DNA of 64,000 nucleotides from JAKACA01 sp963769255 (GTDB lineage Bacteria > Actinomycetota > Acidimicrobiia > Acidimicrobiales > Bog-793): NCBI GenBank assembly GCA_963769255.1, contig CAVYKV010000002.1:310001-374000 (forward strand), written 5' to 3'. A model generated the notes under the pieces. That model was not told the DNA's origin. It searched no databases and saw only the letters and a program-made list of their open reading frames with translations. The position numbers were made by a program, and so were the translations under genes. How positions within the stretch are numbered: the stretch's first letter is position 1; every line of letters starts with the position of its first letter. This document shows, piece by piece, positions 1 to 8,146 of this stretch.

Positions 1-180
1 ATCGTCTGCGCCATCGTCGGTGCGATCCTGCTCGTGTCCTCCATGGCGTCGCCCGTCTTCAGGTCACGGCGGCGAGTCGTCGTGGAGCATGCCTCGGCCT
101 CGCAACGACAAGGTCCTGTCCCGGGCTCGAGCGCCGAGCGCTCGCAGCCGGTGAGCCCGGATCCCCTTCAGATGACCTGA
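1..180 (+). CDS. C-terminal end of a membrane protein (5' truncated)
   Basis: Frame 1 is open from the first base to TGA at 178-180, giving 59 residues that start inside a hydrophobic stretch (IVCAIVGAILLVSSMA). An arginine-rich turn (RSRRR) and a polar tail follow, as expected for a last transmembrane helix with a cytoplasmic tail. Most of the gene lies outside the window, so the family cannot be named. The next gene starts 65 bases downstream with its own ribosome binding site. Confidence 0.5.
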   Translation: MVCAIVGAILLVSSMASPVFRSRRRVVVEHASASQRQGPVPGSSAERSQPVSPDPLQMT

Positions 181-245
181 CACCCGATTGACCCCAAGCG
201 GGCAGCACCAGATCCAACACGCCGACACAACACGAGGAGAGAACA

Positions 246-434
246 ATGCCGAACCGTGCCGCAGCCAAGGCAACACAAGCCAAGGGAAAGGCGAAGGCGC
301 TCGCCGGCCGCGCCACCAACGACCGCTCGCTGCAGGCCAAGGGCAAGGCCACCGAGGCGAAGGGACACATCGAGGAAGCTGCGAGCGACCTCAAGCGGGC
401 GGGCCGCCGCACCAAGAAGGCGATGACGACCTGA
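246..434 (+). CDS. CsbD-like small stress protein
   Basis: This 62-residue basic, Lys/Ala-rich protein contains two short repeats of the type (Q/E)AKGKA(K/T), the hallmark of the CsbD family of small stress-induced proteins. The biochemical role of that family is not settled. The start is supported by a purine-rich GAGGAGAG ribosome binding site just upstream. The protein has no membrane segment and is likely cytoplasmic. It stands alone, with the EAL gene convergent to it. Confidence 0.8.
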   Translation: MPNRAAAKATQAKGKAKALAGRATNDRSLQAKGKATEAKGHIEEAASDLKRAGRRTKKAMTT

Positions 435-461
435 TCGGCGAGGAGGGGGCCGCCTGCCGGG

Positions 462-1355
462 CTACCCGGCGGGGGCGCTCCCTCGTCTCTTGCCGTGCTT
501 GCCCTTCGGCTCCGCGATGCGGTCGAGATAGACGGGACGCCCGAGCAGGTAGCCCTGCCCGAGAGTGATCCCGAGGGAGCGGAGCGTCTCGAGCTCTTCC
601 TCGGTCTCGATCCCTTCGGCGAGGCTGAGCGCGTTCGCCTGCGCGGCGAGGGAGCGGAAGGCCATGACGATGGCCTGCTTCACCGGGTCGACGTTGACGC
701 CACGCGTGACGTCGGTGTCGATCTTGATGAAGTCGGGCCGGACGTCGAGCATGTGGCGCAGGCTGACGTCGGCGACGCCGGCGTCGTCGACGGCGATCCG
801 CACGCCCGTGGAGCGCAGTTCGTCGATGGCGCCCGTGAACTTCTGGTAGTCCACGATGGCGGCGTCTTCCTTGATCTCGAAGACGACGCGCCCGCGGTGC
901 TCGACCGGGATGAGCTCGCGCAGCTCGGGCGAGCCCGCCGTGACAGGCGACACGTTCAGGGAGACGAAGACGCCGGCCGGGAGGTCGTCGAGCTGAGCGA
1001 GCGCCGAGGCAACGGCCAGGATCTCGAGCTCTCTCGAGAGTCCTTGGGCACCGGCGGCGTTGAACCAGGACTGCGGGGAGATGATCTCCTCGTCAGGAAA
1101 ACGAGCGAGTGCCTCGTAGCCGATGCACTCCCGTGTGACCAGCTCGACGATCGGCTGGAAGGCCATTTGGATCGAATCGGCCTTGAGGACGCGGGGCACG
1201 TCGAGCCACGGCACCGCCTCGGTCGCCGACGCTGCAAGATCCGATGACGCCGCCTCCGCGATTCGCTCCAGGTCGAGCCGCGAGTCCTCGGTCACAAAGT
1301 CGCTCCTTGATTCCACGATTCCACAGCGTGCCATCTTCTCACGCTCGGTGATCAT
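462..1355 (-). CDS. EAL-domain protein (predicted c-di-GMP phosphodiesterase)
   Basis: The protein is about 297 residues, with roughly 60 N-terminal residues of no recognised domain followed by a single EAL domain. Visible motifs in order are YEALARF, VSLNVSP, FEIKED, IAVDDAG, DFIKID, AEGIET and GQGYLLGRP, so most metal and substrate ligands of c-di-GMP phosphodiesterases are present. Canonical enzymes have DDFG(T/A)G in loop 6; here it is DDAGVA, which could lower activity or turn the protein into a c-di-GMP sensor. An in-frame GTG lies at 1373 and another ATG at 1334, so the start is not certain. No sensory or GGDEF domain is fused. Confidence 0.82.
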   Translation of the reverse strand: MITEREKMARCGIVESRSDFVTEDSRLDLERIAEAASSDLAASATEAVPWLDVPRVLKADSIQMAFQPIVELVTRECIGYEALARFPDEEIISPQSWFNAAGAQGLSRELEILAVASALAQLDDLPAGVFVSLNVSPVTAGSPELRELIPVEHRGRVVFEIKEDAAIVDYQKFTGAIDELRSTGVRIAVDDAGVADVSLRHMLDVRPDFIKIDTDVTRGVNVDPVKQAIVMAFRSLAAQANALSLAEGIETEEELETLRSLGITLGQGYLLGRPVYLDRIAEPKGKHGKRRGSAPAG

Positions 1356-1394
1356 GCCATCGCATTCTCTCACGGACTGTAGTTGTCAGTAGCT

Positions 1395-2756
1395 TCAATC
1401 GCCCAGGTAGCGCCTGAACTGCTCGTCGACGACGCCTCCGGCCTGCTTGTCGGCAAGGCTCTCGAGCCACGCCTGGCCCGCCTCGCTCTGGGCGGCGTCG
1501 ATGACCTGCTTGGGAATAGCTTTCATGACGTACTCCGCAGGCATCACAGGCCCCTCGGCGGTCCGCCGCGAGAGGGCGGCCTCGATGACCGACGCCCACT
1601 TGGCCGCCTTGGCGGCACTGGCCGCCTCGTCCCGTTCGGCGAACTCGGGCAGCACGGTCGTCCCGAAGAGCTCGATCGCCTCCATGATGTCCTCGTGGCG
1701 GTTCCTGCCCGCCTGCATCACGAAGATGAGCTGGTCGACGCCCGCCTCTTCGTAGCGGCGCAGGAACTCCCGCAGCTGAGCCGGCGTGCCGATGGCGCCC
1801 CGCAGCCCCGTGGAGTCGCCGGCGGCGACCTTGGCCCCGAGCACCTCGGACTTTGCGGCCAGGGCGGCCTCCGGCGAGTAGCCCATCTTCCCGCGGCGTT
1901 CCTGAAACTCCTCCCAGACGTTCGTCGTTGCCGGCACATGCTCGCCGAAGACATAGAAGTGCGCCAACGAGTAGCCGAAGAAGTTGGCCCCTTCGAGGCC
2001 CCGCTCCACGGCCACGTCCTCGTCCTCTGCGCACATCATCGGCGAGACGCAGGCCACTTGTGGGTTGACGGCCAGGCCGACGGGGACGCAGCGCTCCCGT
2101 AGGACCGCCTCGTAGTCGTCGACCCACTTCCTGGCGTCTTCCGGCTCGATGAAGGCGAAGCTGAGGGCGCCGATGCCCTTCTCGGCGGCGAGCAGGATCG
2201 TGTCACGGCGACTGCAGGCAACCCACAGGGGCGGGTGCGGCCGCTGCACGGGTTTTGGAACGACATTGCGCGGCGGCATCCGGACATAGCGCCCGTCCAC
2301 CCCGCCGAAGGGCGTCTCGGTCATGCAGCGGATGGCGACCTCGAGGCCCTCGAGCCACGCCTCACGCTTCAGGCTCGGGTCGATCCCGAAACCCCCCAGC
2401 TCGGCCTCCGACGACGACTCCCCCGAGCCGAACTCGACGCGGCCGTTCGAGACGAGGTCGAGCATTGCGACGCGTTCCGCCGTCCGTGCCGGATGGTTGT
2501 AGGCCGGCGCCGTCTGGACGATCCCGTGGCCGATGCGCATGCGGGTCGTCCGCTGGCTGGCGGCCGCCAGGAAGACCTCGGGTGCGCTCGAATGCGAGTA
2601 CTCCTCGAGGAAGTGGTGCTCGACTTCCCAGAGGTACTGGATGCCCACCCGGTCGGCGAGCTCGACCTGCTCGAGCGCATCGTTGACGAGCTGCTGCTCG
2701 CTCGTGTCGGCCCAGGGGCGCGGCAGCTGGTGCTCGTAGAAGATCCCGAACTTCAC
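1395..2756 (-). CDS. LLM-class (luciferase-like) flavin-dependent oxidoreductase
   Basis: The 453-residue protein starts KFGIFYEHQLPRPW and continues with the bacterial-luciferase alpha/beta-barrel pattern: a GIQYLWEVEHHF segment, a RIGHGIVQTAP strand, AERVAMLDLVSNGRVEFGSG, and a helical C-terminal half. Such proteins use FMN or F420 to oxidise or reduce small organic substrates; the substrate cannot be read from sequence. I placed the start at GTG 2756, preceded by GGAGACGGGA, because upstream in-frame sequence looks non-coding. The divergent penicillin-binding protein gene starts about 140 bases away, leaving room for two promoters. Confidence 0.85.
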   Translation of the reverse strand: MKFGIFYEHQLPRPWADTSEQQLVNDALEQVELADRVGIQYLWEVEHHFLEEYSHSSAPEVFLAAASQRTTRMRIGHGIVQTAPAYNHPARTAERVAMLDLVSNGRVEFGSGESSSEAELGGFGIDPSLKREAWLEGLEVAIRCMTETPFGGVDGRYVRMPPRNVVPKPVQRPHPPLWVACSRRDTILLAAEKGIGALSFAFIEPEDARKWVDDYEAVLRERCVPVGLAVNPQVACVSPMMCAEDEDVAVERGLEGANFFGYSLAHFYVFGEHVPATTNVWEEFQERRGKMGYSPEAALAAKSEVLGAKVAAGDSTGLRGAIGTPAQLREFLRRYEEAGVDQLIFVMQAGRNRHEDIMEAIELFGTTVLPEFAERDEAASAAKAAKWASVIEAALSRRTAEGPVMPAEYVMKAIPKQVIDAAQSEAGQAWLESLADKQAGGVVDEQFRRYLGD

Positions 2757-2894
2757 TCCCGTCTCCGTTTCGGCAGGCCTGCGAAGCGGCCATGGTACCG
2801 AGCGGGCCACCCCGAGAGGGGAGCCGCCCGGCCCGGCCCCCGGCGCCATCCGGCGCCACGAAACGTACGACGCAGCGCCGTAGCATCCCGCTCC

Positions 2895-4817
2895 ATGTGG
2901 TCTCGCGGTCGCCTGGCAGCCGGCTCGCGGCGCCGCGGCCGGCGCCGCGGACGTCTCGTGACGGGCATGGCGGCGCTCCTCGCCTCGGCCGGGCTCGCCG
3001 GCTGCAGCGCCTCCCACCACCACGCCGCTCCCCCCAGCCCGACACCGACGGCGAACGCATTCGTCGACGCCTGGTCGCACCGCAGCTGGTCGACGATGGC
3101 CGCCCTCGTTCAGGATCCGCCCTCCGACTTCGCCTCGCTCAACAAGGCTGCGCTCCGCACCTTGCACGTGACCGCCGCCTCCTACGAGACGGGGGCGACG
3201 AGCACGAAGGGCGCACGTGCCGTCGCACCGGTCACCGAGACCCTCCAGCTGTCCGCCCTCGGCCCCTTCCTCATCCACACGACGTTGCGGCTGGCGCTCG
3301 TCCACGACCGTTGGCGGGTTCTCTGGAGCCCTTCGACGATCGACCCTGCGCTCGGGACCACGGGACACTTCTCGCTCCGCTACCGCTGGCCGGTTCGTGC
3401 CCCCGTCCTCGCCGCCAACGGCACGCCCATCTCACCGGCTTCCCCGGCGGCCGTCGTGATCGGCCTCTACGGCTCGTACATCAAGAACGTCTCCACCCTG
3501 AAGCGTTCCCTCGTGGCGGCAGGCGCCCGGCCGGCAGCCGCCGCGGCGGCGATCGCAGCCGCCCAGGCGGCGCCGAGCACCTTCGAGCCGGTGCTCACGG
3601 TGGGCTGGAGTACCTACGAGCGGCTCCGCCCCAGCCTCTATCCGGTACCCGGCGTCTTCTTCCAGGCCGTGGGGGGAGGCCCGGGTACGCCAGCCCCCCT
3701 CGTCGGCGTCGTGGGGACCCTCGGGGCGATCACGCGCCAGGAGCTCAAGGTGCTCGGCCCCCCGTACACGAGCGGGAGCGTCGTCGGCCAGGGCGGGATC
3801 GAGCAGGCGTTCGAGCGGCGTCTCGCCGGCAAACCGGGCGCTGTCGTGGCGGTCGTCGTGCCCGGGCGGCGGACCCGGCGGCTCCAGACCTTCCCGGATC
3901 GACCGGGCAGGGCCGTCCGGACGACCCTCGACCCCGCCATCGAGCAGGCGGCCGCCAACGCCCTCGCCACGGCGCCGAACGAGGCGGCCCTTGTCGCCAT
4001 CGACGCCGTCACTGGCCAGATCGTGGCGGTCGCCAACACCTCGCAGGGGAGCGATCTCGCCCTCGAAGGCGGGCAGCCGCCAGGTTCCACGATGAAGATC
4101 ATCACGAGCACGGCCCTCATCGACAAGGGCCTCACGCCGGAGTCCCCTGCAACCTGCCCGCCCGTCATCAACGTCGACGGGGAGAACTTCCACAACGCCG
4201 AGACGAACGAGGGGCCCGTACCGAACCTGCTGGCGGCTTTCACGGTCTCCTGCAACACGGCCTTCATCGGTCTCACCATGGCGAACCTCGACGACCGCAG
4301 CCTTCACACCGCCGCCTCCCTCTACCACGTCGGCAGCAGCTGGGACCCGGGCTTTCCGGTGTTCACGGGCAGCGTGCCCGTCAACGACGGCCAGACCGAC
4401 CTGGCCGCCGGCGCCATCGGCCAGGCCCGCGTCCTCCTCAACCCGCTCGATCTCGCCATGGTGGCGGCCGATGTCGACACCGGCACGGTGCGCCTGCCGT
4501 GGATCACGCTCGGGGCGCCCACGCAGCACGCCCCGACGAGCCCCCTTCCGGCCGGCCTCGTGAGCGACCTGCACGAGATGATGCTCTCCGTGGTCCAGAG
4601 CGGGACGGCGGCGGGCACGGGGCTTCCTCCCGGGACCTACGCCAAGACGGGCACGGCAGAGGTGGGGCCGACGGCATCGCTCATCGACGCCTGGATGGCC
4701 GGCTTCAACGGCGACATCGCCTTCGCCATGCTCGACGTCGACGCCCCCGGCGACGGCGGGCCGGTGGACGGGCCCATCGTGGCGAAGTTCCTCGACGCCC
4801 TGCCGAGCTCCGGCTGA
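2895..4817 (+). CDS. Penicillin-binding transpeptidase lipoprotein with NTF2-like N-terminal domain
   Basis: The 640-residue protein starts with an Arg-rich segment and a lipoprotein signal (LLASAGLAGC), so it is probably anchored outside the membrane. Residues of about 60-150 match an NTF2/MecA_N-like domain. A dimerisation region follows, then the transpeptidase domain with all three active-site motifs: STMK (Ser398, Lys401), SCN (Ser452) and KTG (Lys584). This is a class B PBP of the type that crosslinks peptidoglycan. An in-frame ATG at 2967, within the signal peptide, is an alternative start. It is a single gene, divergent from the LLM oxidoreductase. Confidence 0.87.
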   Translation: MWSRGRLAAGSRRRGRRRGRLVTGMAALLASAGLAGCSASHHHAAPPSPTPTANAFVDAWSHRSWSTMAALVQDPPSDFASLNKAALRTLHVTAASYETGATSTKGARAVAPVTETLQLSALGPFLIHTTLRLALVHDRWRVLWSPSTIDPALGTTGHFSLRYRWPVRAPVLAANGTPISPASPAAVVIGLYGSYIKNVSTLKRSLVAAGARPAAAAAAIAAAQAAPSTFEPVLTVGWSTYERLRPSLYPVPGVFFQAVGGGPGTPAPLVGVVGTLGAITRQELKVLGPPYTSGSVVGQGGIEQAFERRLAGKPGAVVAVVVPGRRTRRLQTFPDRPGRAVRTTLDPAIEQAAANALATAPNEAALVAIDAVTGQIVAVANTSQGSDLALEGGQPPGSTMKIITSTALIDKGLTPESPATCPPVINVDGENFHNAETNEGPVPNLLAAFTVSCNTAFIGLTMANLDDRSLHTAASLYHVGSSWDPGFPVFTGSVPVNDGQTDLAAGAIGQARVLLNPLDLAMVAADVDTGTVRLPWITLGAPTQHAPTSPLPAGLVSDLHEMMLSVVQSGTAAGTGLPPGTYAKTGTAEVGPTASLIDAWMAGFNGDIAFAMLDVDAPGDGGPVDGPIVAKFLDALPSSG

Positions 4818-4910
4818 AGGCGGAGACGCCGTCGTCGCGATGCCGGGGCGTTTTCCGCGCCCTCTCAGCGGGTAGATCCCCATCCTCCGAGAGAACAACG
4901 AGGAGGGATC

Positions 4911-5513
4911 ATGGCTTCATGGGCATGGGTCATCGTGGCCGTTGCCGCTGCGGTGATCATCGCAGGGATCGTTTCGATGCTCGCCTTCCGGCGCCGTAGC
5001 CGGGTGCTGCAGGGCAGCTTCGGACCCGAGTACGACCGCACGCTGGCTCGCACCGGCGGGCGGCGGGAGGCGGAGAGCGAGTTGCGGCGCCGCCAGGAGG
5101 AGCGGGCGGGTTTCGAGGTGCGGCCGATTCCGGTGGCCGCTCTCATGCGATTTGCCGAGGAGTGGGAAGGCATCCAGGCCCGCTTCATCGACGAGCCGCT
5201 CACGGCCGTTGCCTCGGCCGATCACCTCGTGCAGACCGTGATGGAGGCGCGCGGGTACCCAGTCGACGACTTCGAGCGCAATGCCGCCCTCATCTCCGTC
5301 GATCACCCCGCTCTCGTCGAGCAGTACCGCTCCGCGCACGACGTCTACGAGCGCAGCCGAATGAACCAGTCGACGACCGAAGAGCTGCGGGACTCCCTCT
5401 TGCGGTACCGCTCGCTCTTCGACGAGCTGCTGCGAGCCGACGGCGACGGCCTCTCCCTCGAGGAGGCGGCGACGCTCGGCGACGCCGCTCCGGCGGAGCG
5501 GACCGCTCGCTGA
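4911..5513 (+). CDS. Membrane-anchored protein of unknown function
   Basis: This 200-residue protein has one N-terminal transmembrane helix (about residues 4-26, VIVAVAAAVIIAGIVSMLAF) followed by a basic stop (RRRSR) and a soluble, charged, mainly helical domain. The start follows a strong GAGGAGG ribosome binding site. I do not recognise a catalytic motif. The cytoplasmic part contains Arg/Glu-rich stretches that could form coiled coil. It is convergent with the kinase-like gene at 5542. An inverted repeat GCTGAG/CTCAGC at 5523-5546 between the two stops may serve as a shared terminator. Confidence 0.7.
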   Translation: MASWAWVIVAVAAAVIIAGIVSMLAFRRRSRVLQGSFGPEYDRTLARTGGRREAESELRRRQEERAGFEVRPIPVAALMRFAEEWEGIQARFIDEPLTAVASADHLVQTVMEARGYPVDDFERNAALISVDHPALVEQYRSAHDVYERSRMNQSTTEELRDSLLRYRSLFDELLRADGDGLSLEEAATLGDAAPAERTAR

Positions 5514-5541
5514 GACTGGCTCGCTGAGGCTGGGGGGCCGC

Positions 5542-6177
5542 TCAGCTGTGCTGGGCGAGCTGCTCGAATGCGGTCGGCGCCGGCCCCTCGATCAGCCGTT
5601 TGCGGATGGCGGCGGCGCACTGCTCGGGCGACAAGACGGCGGTGTCCACCTCGAGGTCGTAGATGCCCGGGATGTGGACCTCGTCCTGCCACCCGAGGAC
5701 CGCCTCGGGGATGCCGCCATGGGAGTGGGCGCTCGTGGCGAAGTAGCCCGACCCGGACGCTTCGTCCGCCTCCCGCCGCTCCATGATGGTGCCGAGTGGG
5801 CAGCGGACGCCGACGAAGAGCACGGGAAACGTCCTCAGCTGCTCGGCGGCCGCACGGAGCAGGTGCAGGGGCGTCGAGAAGTCGTCGTGGTGTCCGACGT
5901 CCGCCACGACGTTCAGGCCCTGCCGGCTGTGGGCGGCGATCGAGTCGTAAAAGGCCGCGTAGAGGGCCGGGACGAGGCGCTCGATGTCCGGTCGCTCGGC
6001 ACCCGGGCGGAGGCCCATGCCCGGCCGATAGCGGGAGGGCGTCACGTGGCGGACGAAGACATCCACCCCGAGGTTCATCCAGGGCCCGTCGAAGCTCTCC
6101 TGGATGACCGACACGATGCTCGACTTCCCGGAGCGGGGCGCCCCGTTCAGGATCACGATGCGGCCGAGCTCTGGCAT
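5542..6177 (-). CDS. Chloramphenicol phosphotransferase-like P-loop kinase
   Basis: The 211-residue protein has a P-loop GAPRSGKSS near its start and an Asp in the MNLGVDVF segment at the position of the catalytic Asp in chloramphenicol 3-O-phosphotransferase. The segment VVADVGHHDD and the VGVRCPLGTIMERR helix fit the same family. Members transfer phosphate from ATP to a hydroxyl, but most chromosomal ones have unknown natural substrates, so a resistance role should not be assumed. I chose ATG 6177 because MPELGRIVILNG begins the first strand. It lies 11 bases downstream of the TetR gene stop and may be the last gene of that operon. Confidence 0.75.
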   Translation of the reverse strand: MPELGRIVILNGAPRSGKSSIVSVIQESFDGPWMNLGVDVFVRHVTPSRYRPGMGLRPGAERPDIERLVPALYAAFYDSIAAHSRQGLNVVADVGHHDDFSTPLHLLRAAAEQLRTFPVLFVGVRCPLGTIMERREADEASGSGYFATSAHSHGGIPEAVLGWQDEVHIPGIYDLEVDTAVLSPEQCAAAIRKRLIEGPAPTAFEQLAQHS

Positions 6178-6188
6178 GCCACATCTTC

Positions 6189-6992
6189 TCACCTGGGCCC
6201 GTCGTCGCCCGGCCTCGCTCCGATGGCGCCCCGCAGCAACTCGAGGAACTGTCGGTAGCGCTCGTGGCGGGCGCCGGGCGATTGCGTGTTGCCCCCGAAG
6301 AGGCCAGGATCGAGCTCCTCCGACACACTGGCGTCCTGGCAGCGGTCCATCAACCAGTCGACGAGGGAGACGATCATCTTGGCGTCGATGTCGCTGCGGA
6401 CCTCGCCGCGCTCGATCCCGAACTGCACGAAGGCCCAGGTACCGAAGGGATCCTCCCGGAGGAGGAACTGGGTGATCTCGCGGCGCAAGCGGAGATCCGA
6501 GCAGTAGTTGCCGACGAGGGCCACGCGGTAGGGAACCCAGGTGTCCTGGATGAGATGGGTCGTGTGCTCGAGCCAGTACTGCAACGTCACGAAGAAACCC
6601 GCCTCCACCACCTCCGCAGGCGCCTCCAGATAGGCATGGAAGTGGCGGGTGGCCGCCTCGTAGGCGGCGAGGAAGAGGCCGGGCTTGCTGTCGAAATAGG
6701 AGAAGACGGTCCCCTTGGAGACGCCGGCGTTGCGGGCGATCTCCTCCATCCGGGCACCCTCGTAGCCGTCGGCGGCGAAGCGCTCCATGGCCGAGCGCAC
6801 GATGCGCTCCTTCTTGGCGGCCTGGCGGGCTACGGCCCGTTGCGGAGGGTGGGCGGCCTTGGCGACGGGGACCGGTTGGGCGGGCGGCCGCCGGCTCGGG
6901 AGGCGATCGGGTTCAGGCGCCGCCACGGGGAAACCGCTGCGGGACGGGGACGTGGGGTGGGTGACGACCTCGTGCAGCCGCCGCTCAGCCAT
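6189..6992 (-). CDS. TetR-family transcriptional regulator
   Basis: The protein is 267 residues, long for the family because of about 55 extra N-terminal residues. The TetR helix-turn-helix follows at about residues 60-105, with AMERFAADGYEGARMEEIA, AGVSKGTVFSYFDSKPGLF and the start of the ligand domain. The C-terminal region should bind a small ligand. Its ATG overlaps the end of the Rieske oxygenase gene by 8 bases, so it is translationally coupled and likely controls that operon. A perfect 6-3-6 palindrome just upstream of the first gene of the operon (10935-10949) is the obvious candidate operator. Confidence 0.87.
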   Translation of the reverse strand: MAERRLHEVVTHPTSPSRSGFPVAAPEPDRLPSRRPPAQPVPVAKAAHPPQRAVARQAAKKERIVRSAMERFAADGYEGARMEEIARNAGVSKGTVFSYFDSKPGLFLAAYEAATRHFHAYLEAPAEVVEAGFFVTLQYWLEHTTHLIQDTWVPYRVALVGNYCSDLRLRREITQFLLREDPFGTWAFVQFGIERGEVRSDIDAKMIVSLVDWLMDRCQDASVSEELDPGLFGGNTQSPGARHERYRQFLELLRGAIGARPGDDGPR

Positions 6993-8136
6993 GCCCGGCC
7001 CCGAGCCGCCGTCTCACGTAGGCGCCGACATCGGCGCTCGGCTGCTCCATGGGGGCGAGGTAGCCGACGGAGAAGCGTCGCGAGCTCATCCCGTCCTGCA
7101 CCTGCTCGCAGATGGCCCAGTCCTGCCGGTTGACGACGTCCCAGAACTCGACGGCGTCGGAGGGATCGAACGAGTCCTGCTCCATCTCGGAGGGGTGGAA
7201 GAGGAAGTCGCAGGAGATCGACGTCCGGCCCGCCGCCCGAGGCCACACCGTGAAGGCCGCCACATGGTCGGCCGAGAGGCTCACCATGAGGTTCGGGAGC
7301 ACGAGCTCGCCTTTGTGCCTGCGCCGCTCCTCCTCGCTCAGCCCGGGCAGGGGCCGGCGCGTGGTCGTGCCAGTCGTGCTGAAGGTATAGGAGCCTTCCC
7401 GGTGCGGGATGCCGGCCTCCCAGTCGAGGCCGTCACCGCCCCGCCGGAAGGCGGGCACGAGCTCGCACAGCTCCGGGTGCACGGGCCCGCAGTGGTAGCA
7501 CTCGTTGTAGTTCTCGAGCACGACCTTCCAGTTGGCGGCGACCTCGTAGACGAGCCGGGCACCGGTCCGTAGCTCCTCGAGGGGGTAGTTGGCGAGGCGG
7601 TGGGCGACGCCCGAGACTGCGGCCTCGAGGGGCGGGCCTTCTTCGCCCCCGGGGCCGGGCTCGAGCCTGACGAACACGAAACCCCCCCACGTCGCTACCT
7701 CGGCCCCATGCAACGAGAGCGTCTCGCCGTGGCGGCGGGCCTCGGGGAGGAAGGGTGCCGCCCGGAGGGTTCCGTCGAGGGCATAGGTCCAGGCGTGGTA
7801 CGGGCACCGGATGGCGGCGTGGAAGGAGCCGCTGGGGCCGGCTGACGGCGACGGCTGGCAGGGGCGGGCGGGCACGAGGCGGGTGCCCCGGTGACGGCAG
7901 AGGTTGTAGAACGCACCCAGGCCGCCGTCGCGGTCCCGCACGACGAGCACGCTCTCGCCCCCCACCTCGACGGTGAGGTAGTCGCCGATCTCGGGGATGG
8001 CCTCCTCCCGACCGGCACAGAACCAGTCCGTGAGGAAGACCTGCTCGCACTCCTCGGCGAAGACGTCGTCGCCGACGTAGCTGGCCTTCGGCAGGCTCGG
8101 CGTGAGGGGCAGGTCGCCCGCGACGGGATCGTCCAC
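6985..8136 (-). CDS. Rieske [2Fe-2S] ring-hydroxylating/N-demethylating oxygenase alpha subunit
   Basis: The 383-residue protein has the Rieske ligands in CRHRG and CPYHAW (C-x-H ... C-x2-H), and the mononuclear iron motif NYNECYHCGPVHPEL with two His ligands. The family hydroxylates aromatics or N-methyl groups using electrons from a reductase, which is not encoded here. The NECYHCGPVHPEL pattern and the neighbouring DAO-type FAD enzyme resemble quaternary-amine (betaine-like) catabolism rather than ring dihydroxylation, which is inference. The start is GTG after TAGGAGACC. The gene is 10 bases downstream of the DAO-type oxidase and overlaps the TetR gene. Confidence 0.88.
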   Translation of the reverse strand: MDDPVAGDLPLTPSLPKASYVGDDVFAEECEQVFLTDWFCAGREEAIPEIGDYLTVEVGGESVLVVRDRDGGLGAFYNLCRHRGTRLVPARPCQPSPSAGPSGSFHAAIRCPYHAWTYALDGTLRAAPFLPEARRHGETLSLHGAEVATWGGFVFVRLEPGPGGEEGPPLEAAVSGVAHRLANYPLEELRTGARLVYEVAANWKVVLENYNECYHCGPVHPELCELVPAFRRGGDGLDWEAGIPHREGSYTFSTTGTTTRRPLPGLSEEERRRHKGELVLPNLMVSLSADHVAAFTVWPRAAGRTSISCDFLFHPSEMEQDSFDPSDAVEFWDVVNRQDWAICEQVQDGMSSRRFSVGYLAPMEQPSADVGAYVRRRLGAGHG

Positions 8137-8146
8137 GTCCGGTCTC

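Noticed and set aside
2235..4999. Very long overlapping open frames on both strands around the penicillin-binding protein gene
   Set aside because: High-GC shadow frames: only the frame from 2895 shows family motifs; the others are Arg/Pro/Gly-rich without domains.
5542..6177. Calling the kinase a chloramphenicol resistance gene
   Set aside because: Only fold-level motifs are visible; most chromosomal homologs have no shown resistance role.
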